From CAYFZO01 sp965226235 (lineage in GTDB: Bacteria; Pseudomonadota; Gammaproteobacteria; Poriferisulfidales; Oxydemutatoraceae): a stretch of 64,000 nucleotides of DNA. The DNA is taken from the NCBI GenBank assembly GCA_965226235.1, contig OZ245335.1, positions 868,001-932,000 on the forward strand, given 5' to 3'. How positions within the stretch are numbered: position 1 is the stretch's first letter; each line of letters opens with the position of its first letter. The notes under the pieces are model-generated. The model was not told the origin of the DNA, did not search any database, and saw only the letters and a program-made list of their open reading frames with translations. Position numbers and translations under genes: made by a program. Positions 26,902 to 36,430 of the stretch are shown here, piece by piece.

Positions 26902-28237
26902 GCCGAGGTTACTGTCTGAGGGGTCAGAGGTGATTGTCAGTGAAGGCATTGCGGAGGTGGAGGTGGAGGACAACACGGAGCTATTGCCTCTATTCTTTGA
27001 TGCTTTTTTTCAAGAGCATGGTGTTGCCATTCGCGAGATGTTGAACGGAGAGGTTGTGCATGCATCTGTTGCATGCAGTGAAGATTATGCCGATCGTTTT
27101 ACAAGACCGTATGAATGTATGAGGTCTTTTATTCCGGGGGTGCAACAACTACACAAAGTGCTTGCATATCTGCGAGGGAATAATGCGAGTTGGGTTCTGC
27201 CAGAAAACTCCACATCTCCCTTTGTGAGAATCATTGATACATTTCAGGAGGTGGGAGGAAAGCGACCACACGGAGAGATTGTCTCCCTTGCATTTGAGAC
27301 AATTTCTGCAAACAAAAGCAATACCTGTGAAGTAAAACGAGGTATATCTTATTGTTATAGAACAGCTTCTTCTGTAAAACAGATTAATATATCCATGTCG
27401 GAGCTTGATTTTGCACCAAGGAATACTGGATATCTTCCACATTTGACAAGAGAAGATCTCCTAACCTACGAGACTCGTATAGGAATATCAACTGGGAATA
27501 CTCCGTCCAATTCAAGCCCTCGATTACCAATCACCCCTCCTGTATTGGGACCCAACCAAAATAGTCTCGAGGCGGTGATGGATACGGGATACATAACCCT
27601 TGTTGGAGGGTGGAGGAATGGTTTTTTGAGAACCCGGTCGCCGTCCGGCGCGTATACGTTTACGCTTGTTGGCGGATGGAAGAATGATTTTTTGAGAACC
27701 ATACAGACAACTCAAGAAGCTTCGGCTCTATTATTTGGGTTAGGTGGAATTACATATGAGGAACTAACTCTTCTGACAAACCACTTAAGTCCAGGAGCAA
27801 GAAGTTGTGAAAAAGAGGGAGGGGTACCTGCAACGAAAAAGTGGTGTGTCCTGTTCCCCCATTCTTTCTATTTGTTTGAGGAAGATGGATCTCTCGCTTT
27901 CCAGGGCGGGACAAGTGACGCGGTTGCATTCTATAGTGGAGCTGTTGATTTGCTACATACGCTGTATCCTTTTATGTCAAGCACTGAAACGGATGCTGTG
28001 ATTCGCTCTTGTGCGGTTGATTCAACACCGGCCGGTTTAGATGTGCTGAATGAGTTTCTGGCATATGTATCTTTTTTGGAAGAGAAGGACGCTTATGACG
28101 TATTGTCTACTTTCTTTGGAACAGAAGGTGTCGATTCTGTAACAGGGGTTGGGAAGGCTGATCTTTCGTGCCTGATTGCAGACGATGGCTCGTTGGTGTT
28201 GGATCCGAGGACACTGATTGATTCCTCACTCCTTTGA
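26792..28237 (+). CDS. Orphan lipoprotein with a signal peptide copied from the M16 peptidase
   Basis: 481 residues from the ATG at 26792. The first 31 (MNGRSDSITRKTGSQTMLAC to IISGC) match the M16 gene at 28808 and end in a lipobox with Cys31. After about base 26902 the sequence is unlike anything nearby, AT-richer and rich in Ser, Thr and Asn, and I know no family. The middle has two copies of a short repeat (TLVGGWRNGFLRT and TLVGGWKNDFLRT) about 20 residues apart. Paired Cys residues (CEVKRGISYC, CEKEGGVPATKKWC) suit an exported protein. It is probably anchored in the outer membrane or facing the periplasm. It looks like foreign DNA that gained expression and export signals by duplication. 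Confidence 0.7.
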   Translation: MNGRSDSITRKTGSQTMLACACLAVGIISGCVPRVEEPRLLSEGSEVIVSEGIAEVEVEDNTELLPLFFDAFFQEHGVAIREMLNGEVVHASVACSEDYADRFTRPYECMRSFIPGVQQLHKVLAYLRGNNASWVLPENSTSPFVRIIDTFQEVGGKRPHGEIVSLAFETISANKSNTCEVKRGISYCYRTASSVKQINISMSELDFAPRNTGYLPHLTREDLLTYETRIGISTGNTPSNSSPRLPITPPVLGPNQNSLEAVMDTGYITLVGGWRNGFLRTRSPSGAYTFTLVGGWKNDFLRTIQTTQEASALLFGLGGITYEELTLLTNHLSPGARSCEKEGGVPATKKWCVLFPHSFYLFEEDGSLAFQGGTSDAVAFYSGAVDLLHTLYPFMSSTETDAVIRSCAVDSTPAGLDVLNEFLAYVSFLEEKDAYDVLSTFFGTEGVDSVTGVGKADLSCLIADDGSLVLDPRTLIDSSLL

Positions 28238-28273
28238 CGCTGGCTGTATTCGCCATACCCCATTCGCAGCCCG

Positions 28274-28913
28274 ACCCCGAGGCTTACGGGTCGATCAGGA
28301 TCGGCGTGCCATCGGCGACCCGTCGCCAAACCTCTTCCATATGACGGTTGGCCAAGGCGATGCATCCATCTGTCCAGTCGGACCGAACAAAGGACTGTTC
28401 TCTCCCGGCTACTGTAGCGGGATACCCATGAATCATGATGGAACCGCCTGCGTCGACACCCGCGCGCATGGCGCGAAGGCTATCCTGGTAACCCGGATAG
28501 GAAATATGCAGGGACAGGTGAAACCTGCTTTCGAGGTTGCGCCAGTCTATGATATAGATCCCCTCGGGGGTACGGGCGTCGCCCTCCTTCAGCTTATGCC
28601 CTTGCGGGTTTTTCCCCAGACTGATCGGGTAGCTTCGGACGATCCGATAATCCTCAAGGAGATACAACATGCGCTCGGATTTGCTCACCCAGACCAGATC
28701 AGCCGCTTCCTCCGCAGACAAGGCCGACGCGCACAAGCACTGCATCAGGACGAAACCCACACATAAAAAACCTATCGCACCGCGCATTGCATTAAAATGC
28801 CCCCCTGATGAACGGCCGACTGCATTCTATCACCCGCAAGACAGGTAGCCGTGGCAGGCTTGCCTGTGCATGTCTGGCCGCCGGCATCATCAGCGGGTGC
28901 ACGCCCTGGGTCG
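28274..28913. repeat. Second copy of the 640-bp duplication
   Basis: Pairs with 26262-26901. This copy is joined to the complete M16 peptidase gene and so is probably the ancestral arrangement; the left copy is the derived one because its M16 signal runs into unrelated sequence. Confidence 0.8.
28284..28787 (-). CDS. L,D-transpeptidase (YkuD), copy B
   Basis: 167 residues: signal peptide, then a YkuD domain with HG at 120-121 and SDWTDGC (Cys142), all as in copy A. A handful of substitutions separate them (for example NPQGHK against KPQGRK), so both copies look functional. It is divergent from the M16 peptidase gene with about 20 bp between start codons, so each gene's promoter must lie inside the other's coding region or further away. 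Probable periplasmic peptidoglycan crosslinking enzyme. Confidence 0.88.
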   Translation of the reverse strand: MRGAIGFLCVGFVLMQCLCASALSAEEAADLVWVSKSERMLYLLEDYRIVRSYPISLGKNPQGHKLKEGDARTPEGIYIIDWRNLESRFHLSLHISYPGYQDSLRAMRAGVDAGGSIMIHGYPATVAGREQSFVRSDWTDGCIALANRHMEEVWRRVADGTPILIDP

Positions 28914-30244
28914 ACATGCAGCAACACGACCTCGACCTGAAAACCAACGAACGGGGAATCACCGAGTTCACCCTGGCCAACGGCATGAAAGTTCTCGTCA
29001 AGGAGGATCACCGCGCGCCGGTGGCAATAGTGCAGGTCTGGTACCGGGTTGGGTCCAATGACGAACCCAGCGGCCTGACCGGCATCTCCCACGTGCTCGA
29101 GCACATGATGTTCAAGGGAACCCCTGAATACCCCGCCGAAAAGTTCACGCAGACCATCAAGCGCGAAGGCGGAAACTACAACGCTTTCACGAGTAGCGAC
29201 TACACCGCCTACTACGAAGCCTTCGAGAAAAGCCGCATGCCGATCAGCTTCGCAATCGAGTCCGACCGCATGGTCAACATTGCACTGCGCGAGGAGGATT
29301 TCGAGAAGGAGATCGAAGTGGTCAAGGAAGAGCGACGGTTGCGGGTTGGCGGCAAACCGGAAAGCCGCCTGTACGAACAGCTATATGCCACCGCTTTCAA
29401 AACTTCGCCGAGCGGGCAACCCGTCATCGGCTGGATGAATGACCTGGAGAACATGCAGTTGGATGACTTGAAAGACTGGCATTCGCGATGGTACGTCCCG
29501 AACAACGCACTGCTGATGGTCGCCGGAGACGTGGACCCCAGGGAAGTGTACCAGCTTGCCCTGCGCTACATGGGGCCGCTCAAGGCTGCTCCCTTGCCTG
29601 AACGCAAACCAAGAAAAGAGCCCCCCCAGTATGGAGAGACACGATTCACGATCAAGTTGCCCGCAAAGAAGCACACGCTACTGCACGGCTACCGCGTGCC
29701 CACCATAGGGCAGGCAGACCATGCGTGGGAACCTTACGCGCTGACAATCCTGTCGGCAGCGTTATCCGGCGGAAGTGCGGCACGATTCGCCAGGAATCTC
29801 GTCCGCGGCAAGCAACTTGCGGGGGGCGCGAACACGCACTACGGTCCTTATAGCGTCCACGAAGAGTTGTTTCTGATTTCCGCCTCTCCGTTGAAGGGTG
29901 TCAGCGTGGCTGAACTGGAAGCCGCTATCGAGGAAGAAATAGAAATGATCAAAAACGAGGGAATCGACGACACGGAACTCGAACGCATCAAGACCAAAGT
30001 TCATTCCCGGGAGATCTACAGCCGTGATTCCCTGAACCACCAGGCTTACAGGCTCGCGTCGCTTGAGATCACCGGCATTGGCTGGCAGGCCGCTTATGAT
30101 TTTTTCGATGCCCTGCACCAGGTGACGGCAGAGCAAGTGCAGGCGGTGGCAAAAAAATACCTGGTCAAAGACCAGCGAACCGTCGCGATTCTTGATCCAC
30201 AGCCCGTCGAGCAGGAACCACAGCCGGGGCATCCGCCACAGTGA
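28808..30244 (+). CDS. M16 zinc peptidase, catalytic partner, lipoprotein
   Basis: 478 residues. The signal peptide ends in the lipobox IISGC (Cys31). The inverted zinc motif HVLEH (HxxEH) is at 95-99, with the distal Glu in EIEVVKEERRLR. The core matches the insulinase/PqqL/YmxG family. With the next gene, which lacks the zinc motif, it forms the two-subunit M16B arrangement common upstream of rsmD-coaD in gammaproteobacteria. It probably degrades peptides in the periplasm. The 3' end overlaps the second M16 gene (GTGA). Confidence 0.9.
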   Translation: MNGRLHSITRKTGSRGRLACACLAAGIISGCTPWVDMQQHDLDLKTNERGITEFTLANGMKVLVKEDHRAPVAIVQVWYRVGSNDEPSGLTGISHVLEHMMFKGTPEYPAEKFTQTIKREGGNYNAFTSSDYTAYYEAFEKSRMPISFAIESDRMVNIALREEDFEKEIEVVKEERRLRVGGKPESRLYEQLYATAFKTSPSGQPVIGWMNDLENMQLDDLKDWHSRWYVPNNALLMVAGDVDPREVYQLALRYMGPLKAAPLPERKPRKEPPQYGETRFTIKLPAKKHTLLHGYRVPTIGQADHAWEPYALTILSAALSGGSAARFARNLVRGKQLAGGANTHYGPYSVHEELFLISASPLKGVSVAELEAAIEEEIEMIKNEGIDDTELERIKTKVHSREIYSRDSLNHQAYRLASLEITGIGWQAAYDFFDALHQVTAEQVQAVAKKYLVKDQRTVAILDPQPVEQEPQPGHPPQ

Positions 30245-31587
30245 AGATGCTTGCTCCCGGCAAGGCATGGGTTATGTCGCTTGGCGCCGCTTGCCTGGTG
30301 GTTTTGCCGCAAGGCGTGCCGGCAACCCCCAGGATTCAACACTGGATCAACCAGGACGCCGTGCCTGTCTACTTCGTCAACCTGCCGGAGTTGCCCATGG
30401 TCGACATCCAACTGCGCTTTACCCGCTCAGGACATGCCTACGACGGCGAAAAGTATGGGCTCGCAGCCATGACCGGAAGAATGATCAAACAAGGTGCAAA
30501 GGATATGGACGCTGACCAGATCGCGGAAACCTTTGAAAGCCTTGGCGCCGCAATGGGCACGGGTGCCGACCACGACTCGATCACCCTCAAGCTACGGAGC
30601 TTGACCGAGGAAAAATACCTCGCACCGGCACTGCAAACCTGCATCGATGTCCTGTCTTCCCCCAGCTTTCCGCAAGCCCAGTTTGAGCGGGTGCGCAAAA
30701 GCATGCTGACAAGCATAGAAAACAAGTATCAACACGCGGCGGTGATCGCTGCGGAAAAATTCAGGGAAGCGGTGTATGGAGACCACCCTTATGCTCATCC
30801 GGCGTCAGGAACCATCGATACCATCAACGCGATGACACTCGAAGACGTACGTGGTTTTTACACAAAACACTACGTCACTTCCAACTTGATCATCACCATG
30901 GTCGGCGCGATCTCGCGCGCGCAGGCCTCTGCTATCGCCGACAAAATAACCGCGTCCATTGCAAAAGGCTCCCCCGGAGAGCCCCTTCCCCCAGTGCCGA
31001 AACTGAAAGCCCCGATGACGATACGAGTTGATTTCCCTTCCGAGCAGGCGCACGTAATCGTCGGCCAACCTTTTATCAACGTCCATGACCCAGACCGCTA
31101 TGCGTTGCGACTCGGCAACAGCATCCTCGGCGGCGGCGGCTTCGGCTCGCGTCTTTTCGAGGAGATCCGCGTCAAGCGTGGGTTCGCTTACAGCGTCGGC
31201 AGCGGCATTACCAGCAAGGTTGCCGCCGGGTTTTTCAGGGTATCGTTTCAGACGCGGGCCGATCAGGTCGACGCGGCACTGGAGACGGCGCGCGAAGTAC
31301 TGCACGACTTCGTTGCCTCCGGCCCCACCGAAGAAGAGGTTGCGATGGAACTCGACCGTATCCGTGGCAGCAACGTGTTCAGAACGGACAATAACAAAAA
31401 AATCCTGTCGGCGGTGAGCCAGATCGGTTTCCATAACCGTCCCCTGGATTACCTCGACACCTACACTGCAAACTTCGAAGCAGAAACCCGGGGGTCCATC
31501 GGCGCCGCTTTTCAGAAGCATTTGCAGCCGAACACAATGGTGACGGTCATCGTCGGGAGGGGTACGGAACAACCGACTCGTGAATAG
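30241..31587 (+). CDS. M16 peptidase-like partner subunit without zinc site
   Basis: 448 residues, GTG start overlapping the previous stop by 4 bp. A signal peptide (LGAACLVVLPQGVPA) is followed by the M16 fold; the place of HxxEH reads YGLAAMTGRMIKQGAKDMDA, so zinc is not bound. The Arg/Tyr segment typical of the inactive subunit is visible late in the protein (SRLFEEIRVKRGFAYSVGSG). It should pair with the upstream peptidase to close the substrate chamber. Its 3' end overlaps rsmD by 8 bp, placing all in one operon. Confidence 0.88.
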   Translation: MKMLAPGKAWVMSLGAACLVVLPQGVPATPRIQHWINQDAVPVYFVNLPELPMVDIQLRFTRSGHAYDGEKYGLAAMTGRMIKQGAKDMDADQIAETFESLGAAMGTGADHDSITLKLRSLTEEKYLAPALQTCIDVLSSPSFPQAQFERVRKSMLTSIENKYQHAAVIAAEKFREAVYGDHPYAHPASGTIDTINAMTLEDVRGFYTKHYVTSNLIITMVGAISRAQASAIADKITASIAKGSPGEPLPPVPKLKAPMTIRVDFPSEQAHVIVGQPFINVHDPDRYALRLGNSILGGGGFGSRLFEEIRVKRGFAYSVGSGITSKVAAGFFRVSFQTRADQVDAALETAREVLHDFVASGPTEEEVAMELDRIRGSNVFRTDNNKKILSAVSQIGFHNRPLDYLDTYTANFEAETRGSIGAAFQKHLQPNTMVTVIVGRGTEQPTRE

Positions 31588-32182
31588 TCGTCAAAAGTCG
31601 AAACTGCGCATCATCGGCGGGCAATGGCGAGGACACAATATCGAGTTTCTCAAAGTGCCGGACATTCGCCCGACACCGAACCGGGTGCGGGAGACCCTGT
31701 TCAACTGGCTCGCCAACCATGTAGAGTCCGCAGCCTGCCTCGATTTGTTCGCCGGTAGCGGTGTACTCGGATTCGAGGCTGTCTCCCGTGGAGCGGCATC
31801 GGCAACCCTGGTAGAAAAAAATCCCTTGGTCTGCAAACAGCTCGGGCGCGAAATCATCCGCTTCAAGGCAAACAACATCCGCGCCGTCGAAGAAGATGCA
31901 TGCGCCTTTATACAGCGATCGATGGATGTCTACGACCTCCTGTTCATCGACCCGCCTTTCGGCTCCGAACTCTACCAAAAAACGCTGGATACAATCTTGG
32001 GAAACGATCATATCCTGGCACCGGCGGCTTTGATCTACGTCGAGTCGAAAGCGGGGGAGCCGCTCGGGCTACCCGCGAAATTCAGCACGATCCACAAGCA
32101 ACGAGCATCCAGGGTGCAATACGCATTGTTTGAAGTAAAAGGCAACCTGCGGTCGACAGCGCAGATCAGGCGCACGCTCTGA
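31580..32182 (+). CDS. rsmD: 16S rRNA (guanine966-N2)-methyltransferase
   Basis: 200 residues, GTG start inside the end of the M16 gene. RIIGGQWRGHNIEF and RPTPNRVRETLFNWL are the standard RsmD N terminus. The SAM site is CLDLFAGSGVLGFEAVSRGA, and the catalytic motif is LLFIDPPFGSELY. It methylates G966 of 16S rRNA in the assembled 30S subunit. Linkage to coaD is widespread in proteobacteria and supports the call. Confidence 0.95.
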   Translation: MNSRQKSKLRIIGGQWRGHNIEFLKVPDIRPTPNRVRETLFNWLANHVESAACLDLFAGSGVLGFEAVSRGAASATLVEKNPLVCKQLGREIIRFKANNIRAVEEDACAFIQRSMDVYDLLFIDPPFGSELYQKTLDTILGNDHILAPAALIYVESKAGEPLGLPAKFSTIHKQRASRVQYALFEVKGNLRSTAQIRRTL

Positions 32183-32211
32183 ATTATAATCAAAGGCTCC
32201 GAGCCTGCGTC

Positions 32212-32712
32212 ATGGAAACCACCGTCATTTATCCGGGTACTTTTGATCCAATTACCAATGGACACATAGACCTTGCGCGCAGAGCGGCGTCTATTTTCGA
32301 CAACATCGTGATCGGCGTTGCCGAAGCCCGCAATGAGCACACCCTGCTTGACGCCAAGACACGCATAGAGCTTGCGCAAACGACGCTTGCCCGGAAACCG
32401 AACATCTCGGTTTTCGGTTTCAGCGGACTACTGGTCGATTTTGCAAGACAACATGGCGCCCAGGCCATCCTTCGCGGCTTGCGGGCGGTATCCGATTTCG
32501 ACTACGAATTTCGCCTCGCGGGAATGAATCGTCAACTCGACAGTAGCCTTGAGTCGGTCTTTTTGACGCCCGATGACAAGTACACATTTATCTCCGCAAG
32601 CTTGATTCGTGAAATCGCACTTCTCGGAGGAGACATTTCAGGATTTGTACCTCCAGACGCAGCAAAAGTCGTCACGGAACGATGCAGGCAAATACGTGAA
32701 AGCCAGGAATAG
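32212..32712 (+). CDS. coaD: Phosphopantetheine adenylyltransferase
   Basis: 166 residues. The T/HxGH nucleotidyltransferase motif is YPGTFDPITNGHIDLARRAA at the N terminus, and the second signature is TFISASLIREIALLGGDISG. The enzyme makes dephospho-CoA from 4'-phosphopantetheine and ATP, the penultimate step of coenzyme A synthesis. A TATAAT hexamer at 32185-32190, between rsmD and coaD, may be an internal promoter, but no good -35 box was found. Confidence 0.96.
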   Translation: METTVIYPGTFDPITNGHIDLARRAASIFDNIVIGVAEARNEHTLLDAKTRIELAQTTLARKPNISVFGFSGLLVDFARQHGAQAILRGLRAVSDFDYEFRLAGMNRQLDSSLESVFLTPDDKYTFISASLIREIALLGGDISGFVPPDAAKVVTERCRQIRESQE

Positions 32713-34450
32713 CCACCTCTCGCCAGACACTCTGCAAGCCAGCACCGGCACCCTGAAAAATGCGGAAGCGCGCCTTGCCTCATACCGCAGCAAGGCTTGC
32801 ATCCTTCTTTACCTGCTGGCGACAACCTGCACGGCGACCACCGCTGCGCCCACCCAATACGCACTGGCGACCGCCCACCCGTATGCCACCAAAGCCGGCG
32901 AGGAAGTTCTCGAAGCAGGAGGCAACGCCTTCGATGCCGCGGTAGCGGTCGCTGCCATGCTCGCGGTGGTTGAGCCTTATTCTTCCGGTATCGGCGGCGG
33001 TGGCTTCTGGCTGCTGCATATTGCCAACGATAAAAAAGACATCATGCTCGATGCACGCGAACGTGCGCCGCTGCGGGCCCACCGGGATATGTACCTGGAC
33101 GAAAACGGCAACGTCATACCCAGGCTCTCCGTTGATGGCCCGCTGGCCGCAGCTATCCCGGGCGTGCCCGCAGCGCTTGCCTACCTGGCGGAAAGCCACG
33201 GCCGTCTGCCGCTTGCAACCACGCTTGGACCTGCGATCAAAGCTGCACAAGAGGGGTTTCCAGTCGATGAAAAACTGGTGCGCATGCTGGAGAGACGCCT
33301 GGACGCCGTGAGCAAGTGGCCGTCATCAAAAAAGATTTTCCTGCATGACGGGAACATTCCAAAAATCGGGCACCTCATTCGCCAGCCCGGGTTGGCCGAA
33401 GTCCTGCAACAGATCGCAACCAAAGGCAAGGACGGCTTCTATCGAGGAGAAATCGCCGAAAGGCTGATTCACGGCATCGTCGCGGCGGGAGGCATATGGC
33501 AGGCCAAAGACCTGGCCGACTATGAAATTGTCCTGCGGCCCCCGGTGCGCTTCACTTACCGAAACGCGGAAATCATTAGCGCTCCGCCGCCGTCTTCAGG
33601 CGGCCTGGTGATGGCGCAGATACTCAACATACTGTCGCAGTTCGACCTGGAATCCGCGTCCCGGACCGAGACAACCCACTACCTGGTGGAGGCCATGCGG
33701 CTGGCCTATCGGGATCGCGCGAAGTACCTCGGAGACCCGGACTTCATCGACATGCCCATAACAAAACTGACCGGTCGGGAATACGCCCGACAGTTGGCCA
33801 AAACGATTGACAAACAGCGCGCGCACCCAAATGAAGAAGCGGAACAATCCACCGTGCAGGAAAGCCCCGATACCACGCATTACTCGATTATCGACGCCGA
33901 GGGAAACCGCGTTGCCGCTACGCTGTCGATCAACTACTCCTTCGGCTCGGGATTCGTTCCCCCAGGCACCGGTGTCCTGCTCAACAACGAGATGGACGAT
34001 TTTGTCGCAAAGCCAGGCACGCCAAACCTGTATGGATTGGTCGGTGGCAGGGCCAACTCGATCGAGCCGGGCAAGCGCATGCTTTCGAGCATGTCGCCGA
34101 CTTTCATCGATGACGGACAACGACTCGCAATCCTGGGCACCCCCGGGGGAAGCCGCATCATCACCATGGTTACGCTGGCGGTGCTTGATTTTCTTGCCGG
34201 TGCCGACGCAGCAGCCATCGTTTCAGGGAGACGCTTCCATCATCAATACCTGCCGGATGCCATACAGTTCGAACCGCAGGCGTTTACCCCTTCGCTGGTA
34301 CAACGGTTACACGAAATGGGACATCGGCTGCAGCCGCTGGAAAACGATTACGGCAACATGCAAATCGTTATCTGGGACCATCGAACCAACGCGCTGGACG
34401 CCGCCGCTGATCCACGCGGTATTGGAACGGTCCGAATAAAAACACGCTAG
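32696..34450 (+). CDS. ggt: Gamma-glutamyltranspeptidase
   Basis: About 584 residues from a GTG at 32696 that overlaps coaD by 17 bp; the start is uncertain since no ATG is in frame before the signal-like segment ACILLYLLATTCTATTAAPT. The Ntn-hydrolase proenzyme features are present: GGNAFDAAVAVAAMLAVVEP and SGIGGGGFWLL, then the autocleavage Thr in SPDTTHYSIID. Binding residues are in NNEMDDF and LSSMSPTF. It hydrolyses or transfers the gamma-glutamyl group of glutathione in the periplasm. Convergent with mutM, 31 bp apart, no obvious terminator. Confidence 0.92.
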   Translation: MKARNSHLSPDTLQASTGTLKNAEARLASYRSKACILLYLLATTCTATTAAPTQYALATAHPYATKAGEEVLEAGGNAFDAAVAVAAMLAVVEPYSSGIGGGGFWLLHIANDKKDIMLDARERAPLRAHRDMYLDENGNVIPRLSVDGPLAAAIPGVPAALAYLAESHGRLPLATTLGPAIKAAQEGFPVDEKLVRMLERRLDAVSKWPSSKKIFLHDGNIPKIGHLIRQPGLAEVLQQIATKGKDGFYRGEIAERLIHGIVAAGGIWQAKDLADYEIVLRPPVRFTYRNAEIISAPPPSSGGLVMAQILNILSQFDLESASRTETTHYLVEAMRLAYRDRAKYLGDPDFIDMPITKLTGREYARQLAKTIDKQRAHPNEEAEQSTVQESPDTTHYSIIDAEGNRVAATLSINYSFGSGFVPPGTGVLLNNEMDDFVAKPGTPNLYGLVGGRANSIEPGKRMLSSMSPTFIDDGQRLAILGTPGGSRIITMVTLAVLDFLAGADAAAIVSGRRFHHQYLPDAIQFEPQAFTPSLVQRLHEMGHRLQPLENDYGNMQIVIWDHRTNALDAAADPRGIGTVRIKTR

Positions 34451-34481
34451 CGACCGCCAGCCAAACACGCCCGAAGTGCGC

Positions 34482-35309
34482 TTACCTCTGGCAATTCGCG
34501 CAATAAAAAGACGACCTTTGACCGACCCGGCGGCAGATTATTCTCCCCCGGCATTTCGAACAAGGTAGCCCTTCGCGTCCATATACCCTCAGGGAAATCC
34601 GGAAATAACCAGGCCGCCCGTCCGCCTGCACAAAGTCCTTCAGCGTCGTTCCGCCCTTGTCGATGGCTCGCCTCAACACCTCTTGTATGGATGCGGCAAG
34701 CAGCTTGTAACGTGCAAGCGAAATCCTGTCGGCACGACGCATCGGGTGAATGCCGGCCAGGAACAAGGCTTCATTCGCATAGATATTGCCTATGCCCACC
34801 ACCACCTTCGCGTCCATGACAAACTGCTTGACGGCCACCTTGCGGCAGCGGGACCGACGGTAAAGATACGTACCGTCAAATGCACCGACCAGTGGTTCCA
34901 CCCCGAGCGAAGCAAGCAACTTATGTCGTAAAGGGGGGCTTTTCGTCCATACAATGGAGCCAAATCTGCGCGCGTCCGTGAAACGCAACACACGCTGGTT
35001 GTCTGGCTCGCGCCTGAATACCAGATCGAAGTGGTCGTGCGCCGCAGGCCTTGTGTCAGTCGCGACGATGCGCAGACTACCCGACATCCCAAGATGGATA
35101 ATCAAGGTCCCGGTGTCGGTATGAATCAACAGATACTTGCCGCGACGGGTCAGACGCTGGATCCGACGCCCCGCCAACTCCGCCTCGATATCTGTTGCTA
35201 TCAACCAGCGTAGCTGCCGGCTTCGAACGATCGCCTTGCTGACCCGGCTACCCAACAGGTAGGGCTCGATGCCGCGGCGGGTTACTTCAACTTCCGGCAA
35301 CTCGGGCAT
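34482..35309 (-). CDS. mutM: Formamidopyrimidine-DNA glycosylase
   Basis: 275 residues from the ATG at 35309. MPELPEVEVTRRGIEPYLLG gives the catalytic Pro2 and Glu3, RRGKYLL holds the conserved Lys, and the C terminus has the zinc finger CSKCRGRIICRRVGQRSSFY followed by CANC. It removes 8-oxoguanine and ring-opened purines and nicks the abasic site. A longer frame upstream was not used because processing exposes Pro2 only with this start. Confidence 0.96.
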   Translation of the reverse strand: MPELPEVEVTRRGIEPYLLGSRVSKAIVRSRQLRWLIATDIEAELAGRRIQRLTRRGKYLLIHTDTGTLIIHLGMSGSLRIVATDTRPAAHDHFDLVFRREPDNQRVLRFTDARRFGSIVWTKSPPLRHKLLASLGVEPLVGAFDGTYLYRRSRCRKVAVKQFVMDAKVVVGIGNIYANEALFLAGIHPMRRADRISLARYKLLAASIQEVLRRAIDKGGTTLKDFVQADGRPGYFRISLRVYGREGLPCSKCRGRIICRRVGQRSSFYCANCQR

Positions 35310-35380
35310 GCTCTCGAACCTTGAAACCGGCACCATCCACCACGACAGGCCTGGATCGGCTTTCCCCGGCGGCGGCTCCC

Positions 35381-36373
35381 TTATTTCTCGCCCGGCCCCA
35401 TGGCGCGCGACTCGTCTGGCTTGCGGTTGTAGCTTCGGACAATCGACGCTTCGATCTCGACGCGCAACTCTTCACGGCAAATATCGCCCTCAAAGCAAAG
35501 CCTCGAGTCAACCGCAAACCCTGATCCGTCCAGCACTTCCCGCACATCGTCCAGGTCCTGTTCGCGTGCGAGATAGACTTTCAGGCAGGTCAAATGCCTG
35601 GCCCCGGCAAAGTACGGAGATTGGTCGAGTAGCACACGCAAATTCACCAAGGCTTCGTGCAGTTGCGCGATCGTGCTGTGCGCGTGCATCGACTCGTGCC
35701 CGACGATGCCGGCGGTTCCGGAACCATAGAAATGTACATCACCCCCCCATACCTTGCATACCGCGCGAGCGAACAGCGGGCGTTCACCCGCTGTCGGCAG
35801 GGGGTATTTCCAGGCACTGGTCTGGCGTGGGTTCTCAACGCCGATACCAGCCTCTCGCGCCGCCATGAAATACATCACCCCGAAGGTGGAACGGGTACCT
35901 ACTACAGTCGCAGCGCAATAGTTTTCCCGCGCGAGTCGCGCAAATGCCGCAACCCTCCCCTGGCAAAAGCGTCGATAGCGAGATACGCCGGCTTCCTGCG
36001 CGTGAATATCAGGCAGGTAGTGCCAGGCTCTCAACAGATGCTGAAACCCCAGTTGTCCGAATACTTGAAATGCTGCGGTATAGGCCGCTTGCGTGGTTGC
36101 CTCGAGAGAATCATCCCGGCCAAAATACACCCAGCCAAAGCAAGTCTCCTCATTGCAGGCGTAGTAGATCCCTTTCTCATCCCCGCGCGAAACCGGTGTC
36201 TCGCCAACCCAGGCTTCGGCAATGCCCGGATCGTCAAGCGGACGCAAGCCCGTGTGAATGACCCGGTCGCGGGTAGCGATGTCCGGGGGCACCGCATCTC
36301 CGCACACGATACGCACCAGGCAACCGCTTTCGAACTCATCGCCACGGCCTCCAAACTTGACTTGAACCGGCAT
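35381..36373 (-). CDS. Chorismatase (FkbO/Hyg5/XanB2-like)
   Basis: 330 residues. The family is recognised from the central and C-terminal blocks: FGQLGFQHLLRAWHYLPDIH, SRYRRFCQGRVAAFARL, ENPRQTSAWKYP and FYGSGTAGIVGHES. Members cleave chorismate to hydroxybenzoates or dihydroxycyclohexadienoates; XanB2 supplies 3- and 4-hydroxybenzoate for aryl-polyene pigment and ubiquinone. Which product is made here cannot be read off safely. Monocistronic, divergent from the glycosylase, 70 bp downstream of which mutM begins on the same strand. Confidence 0.8.
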   Translation of the reverse strand: MPVQVKFGGRGDEFESGCLVRIVCGDAVPPDIATRDRVIHTGLRPLDDPGIAEAWVGETPVSRGDEKGIYYACNEETCFGWVYFGRDDSLEATTQAAYTAAFQVFGQLGFQHLLRAWHYLPDIHAQEAGVSRYRRFCQGRVAAFARLARENYCAATVVGTRSTFGVMYFMAAREAGIGVENPRQTSAWKYPLPTAGERPLFARAVCKVWGGDVHFYGSGTAGIVGHESMHAHSTIAQLHEALVNLRVLLDQSPYFAGARHLTCLKVYLAREQDLDDVREVLDGSGFAVDSRLCFEGDICREELRVEIEASIVRSYNRKPDESRAMGPGEK

Positions 36374-36430
36374 GGGTGAAATTCAGGGGAGCAGTTCGGT
36401 GGTCATGAAGTCGGCGGCATTCGACTCCAT

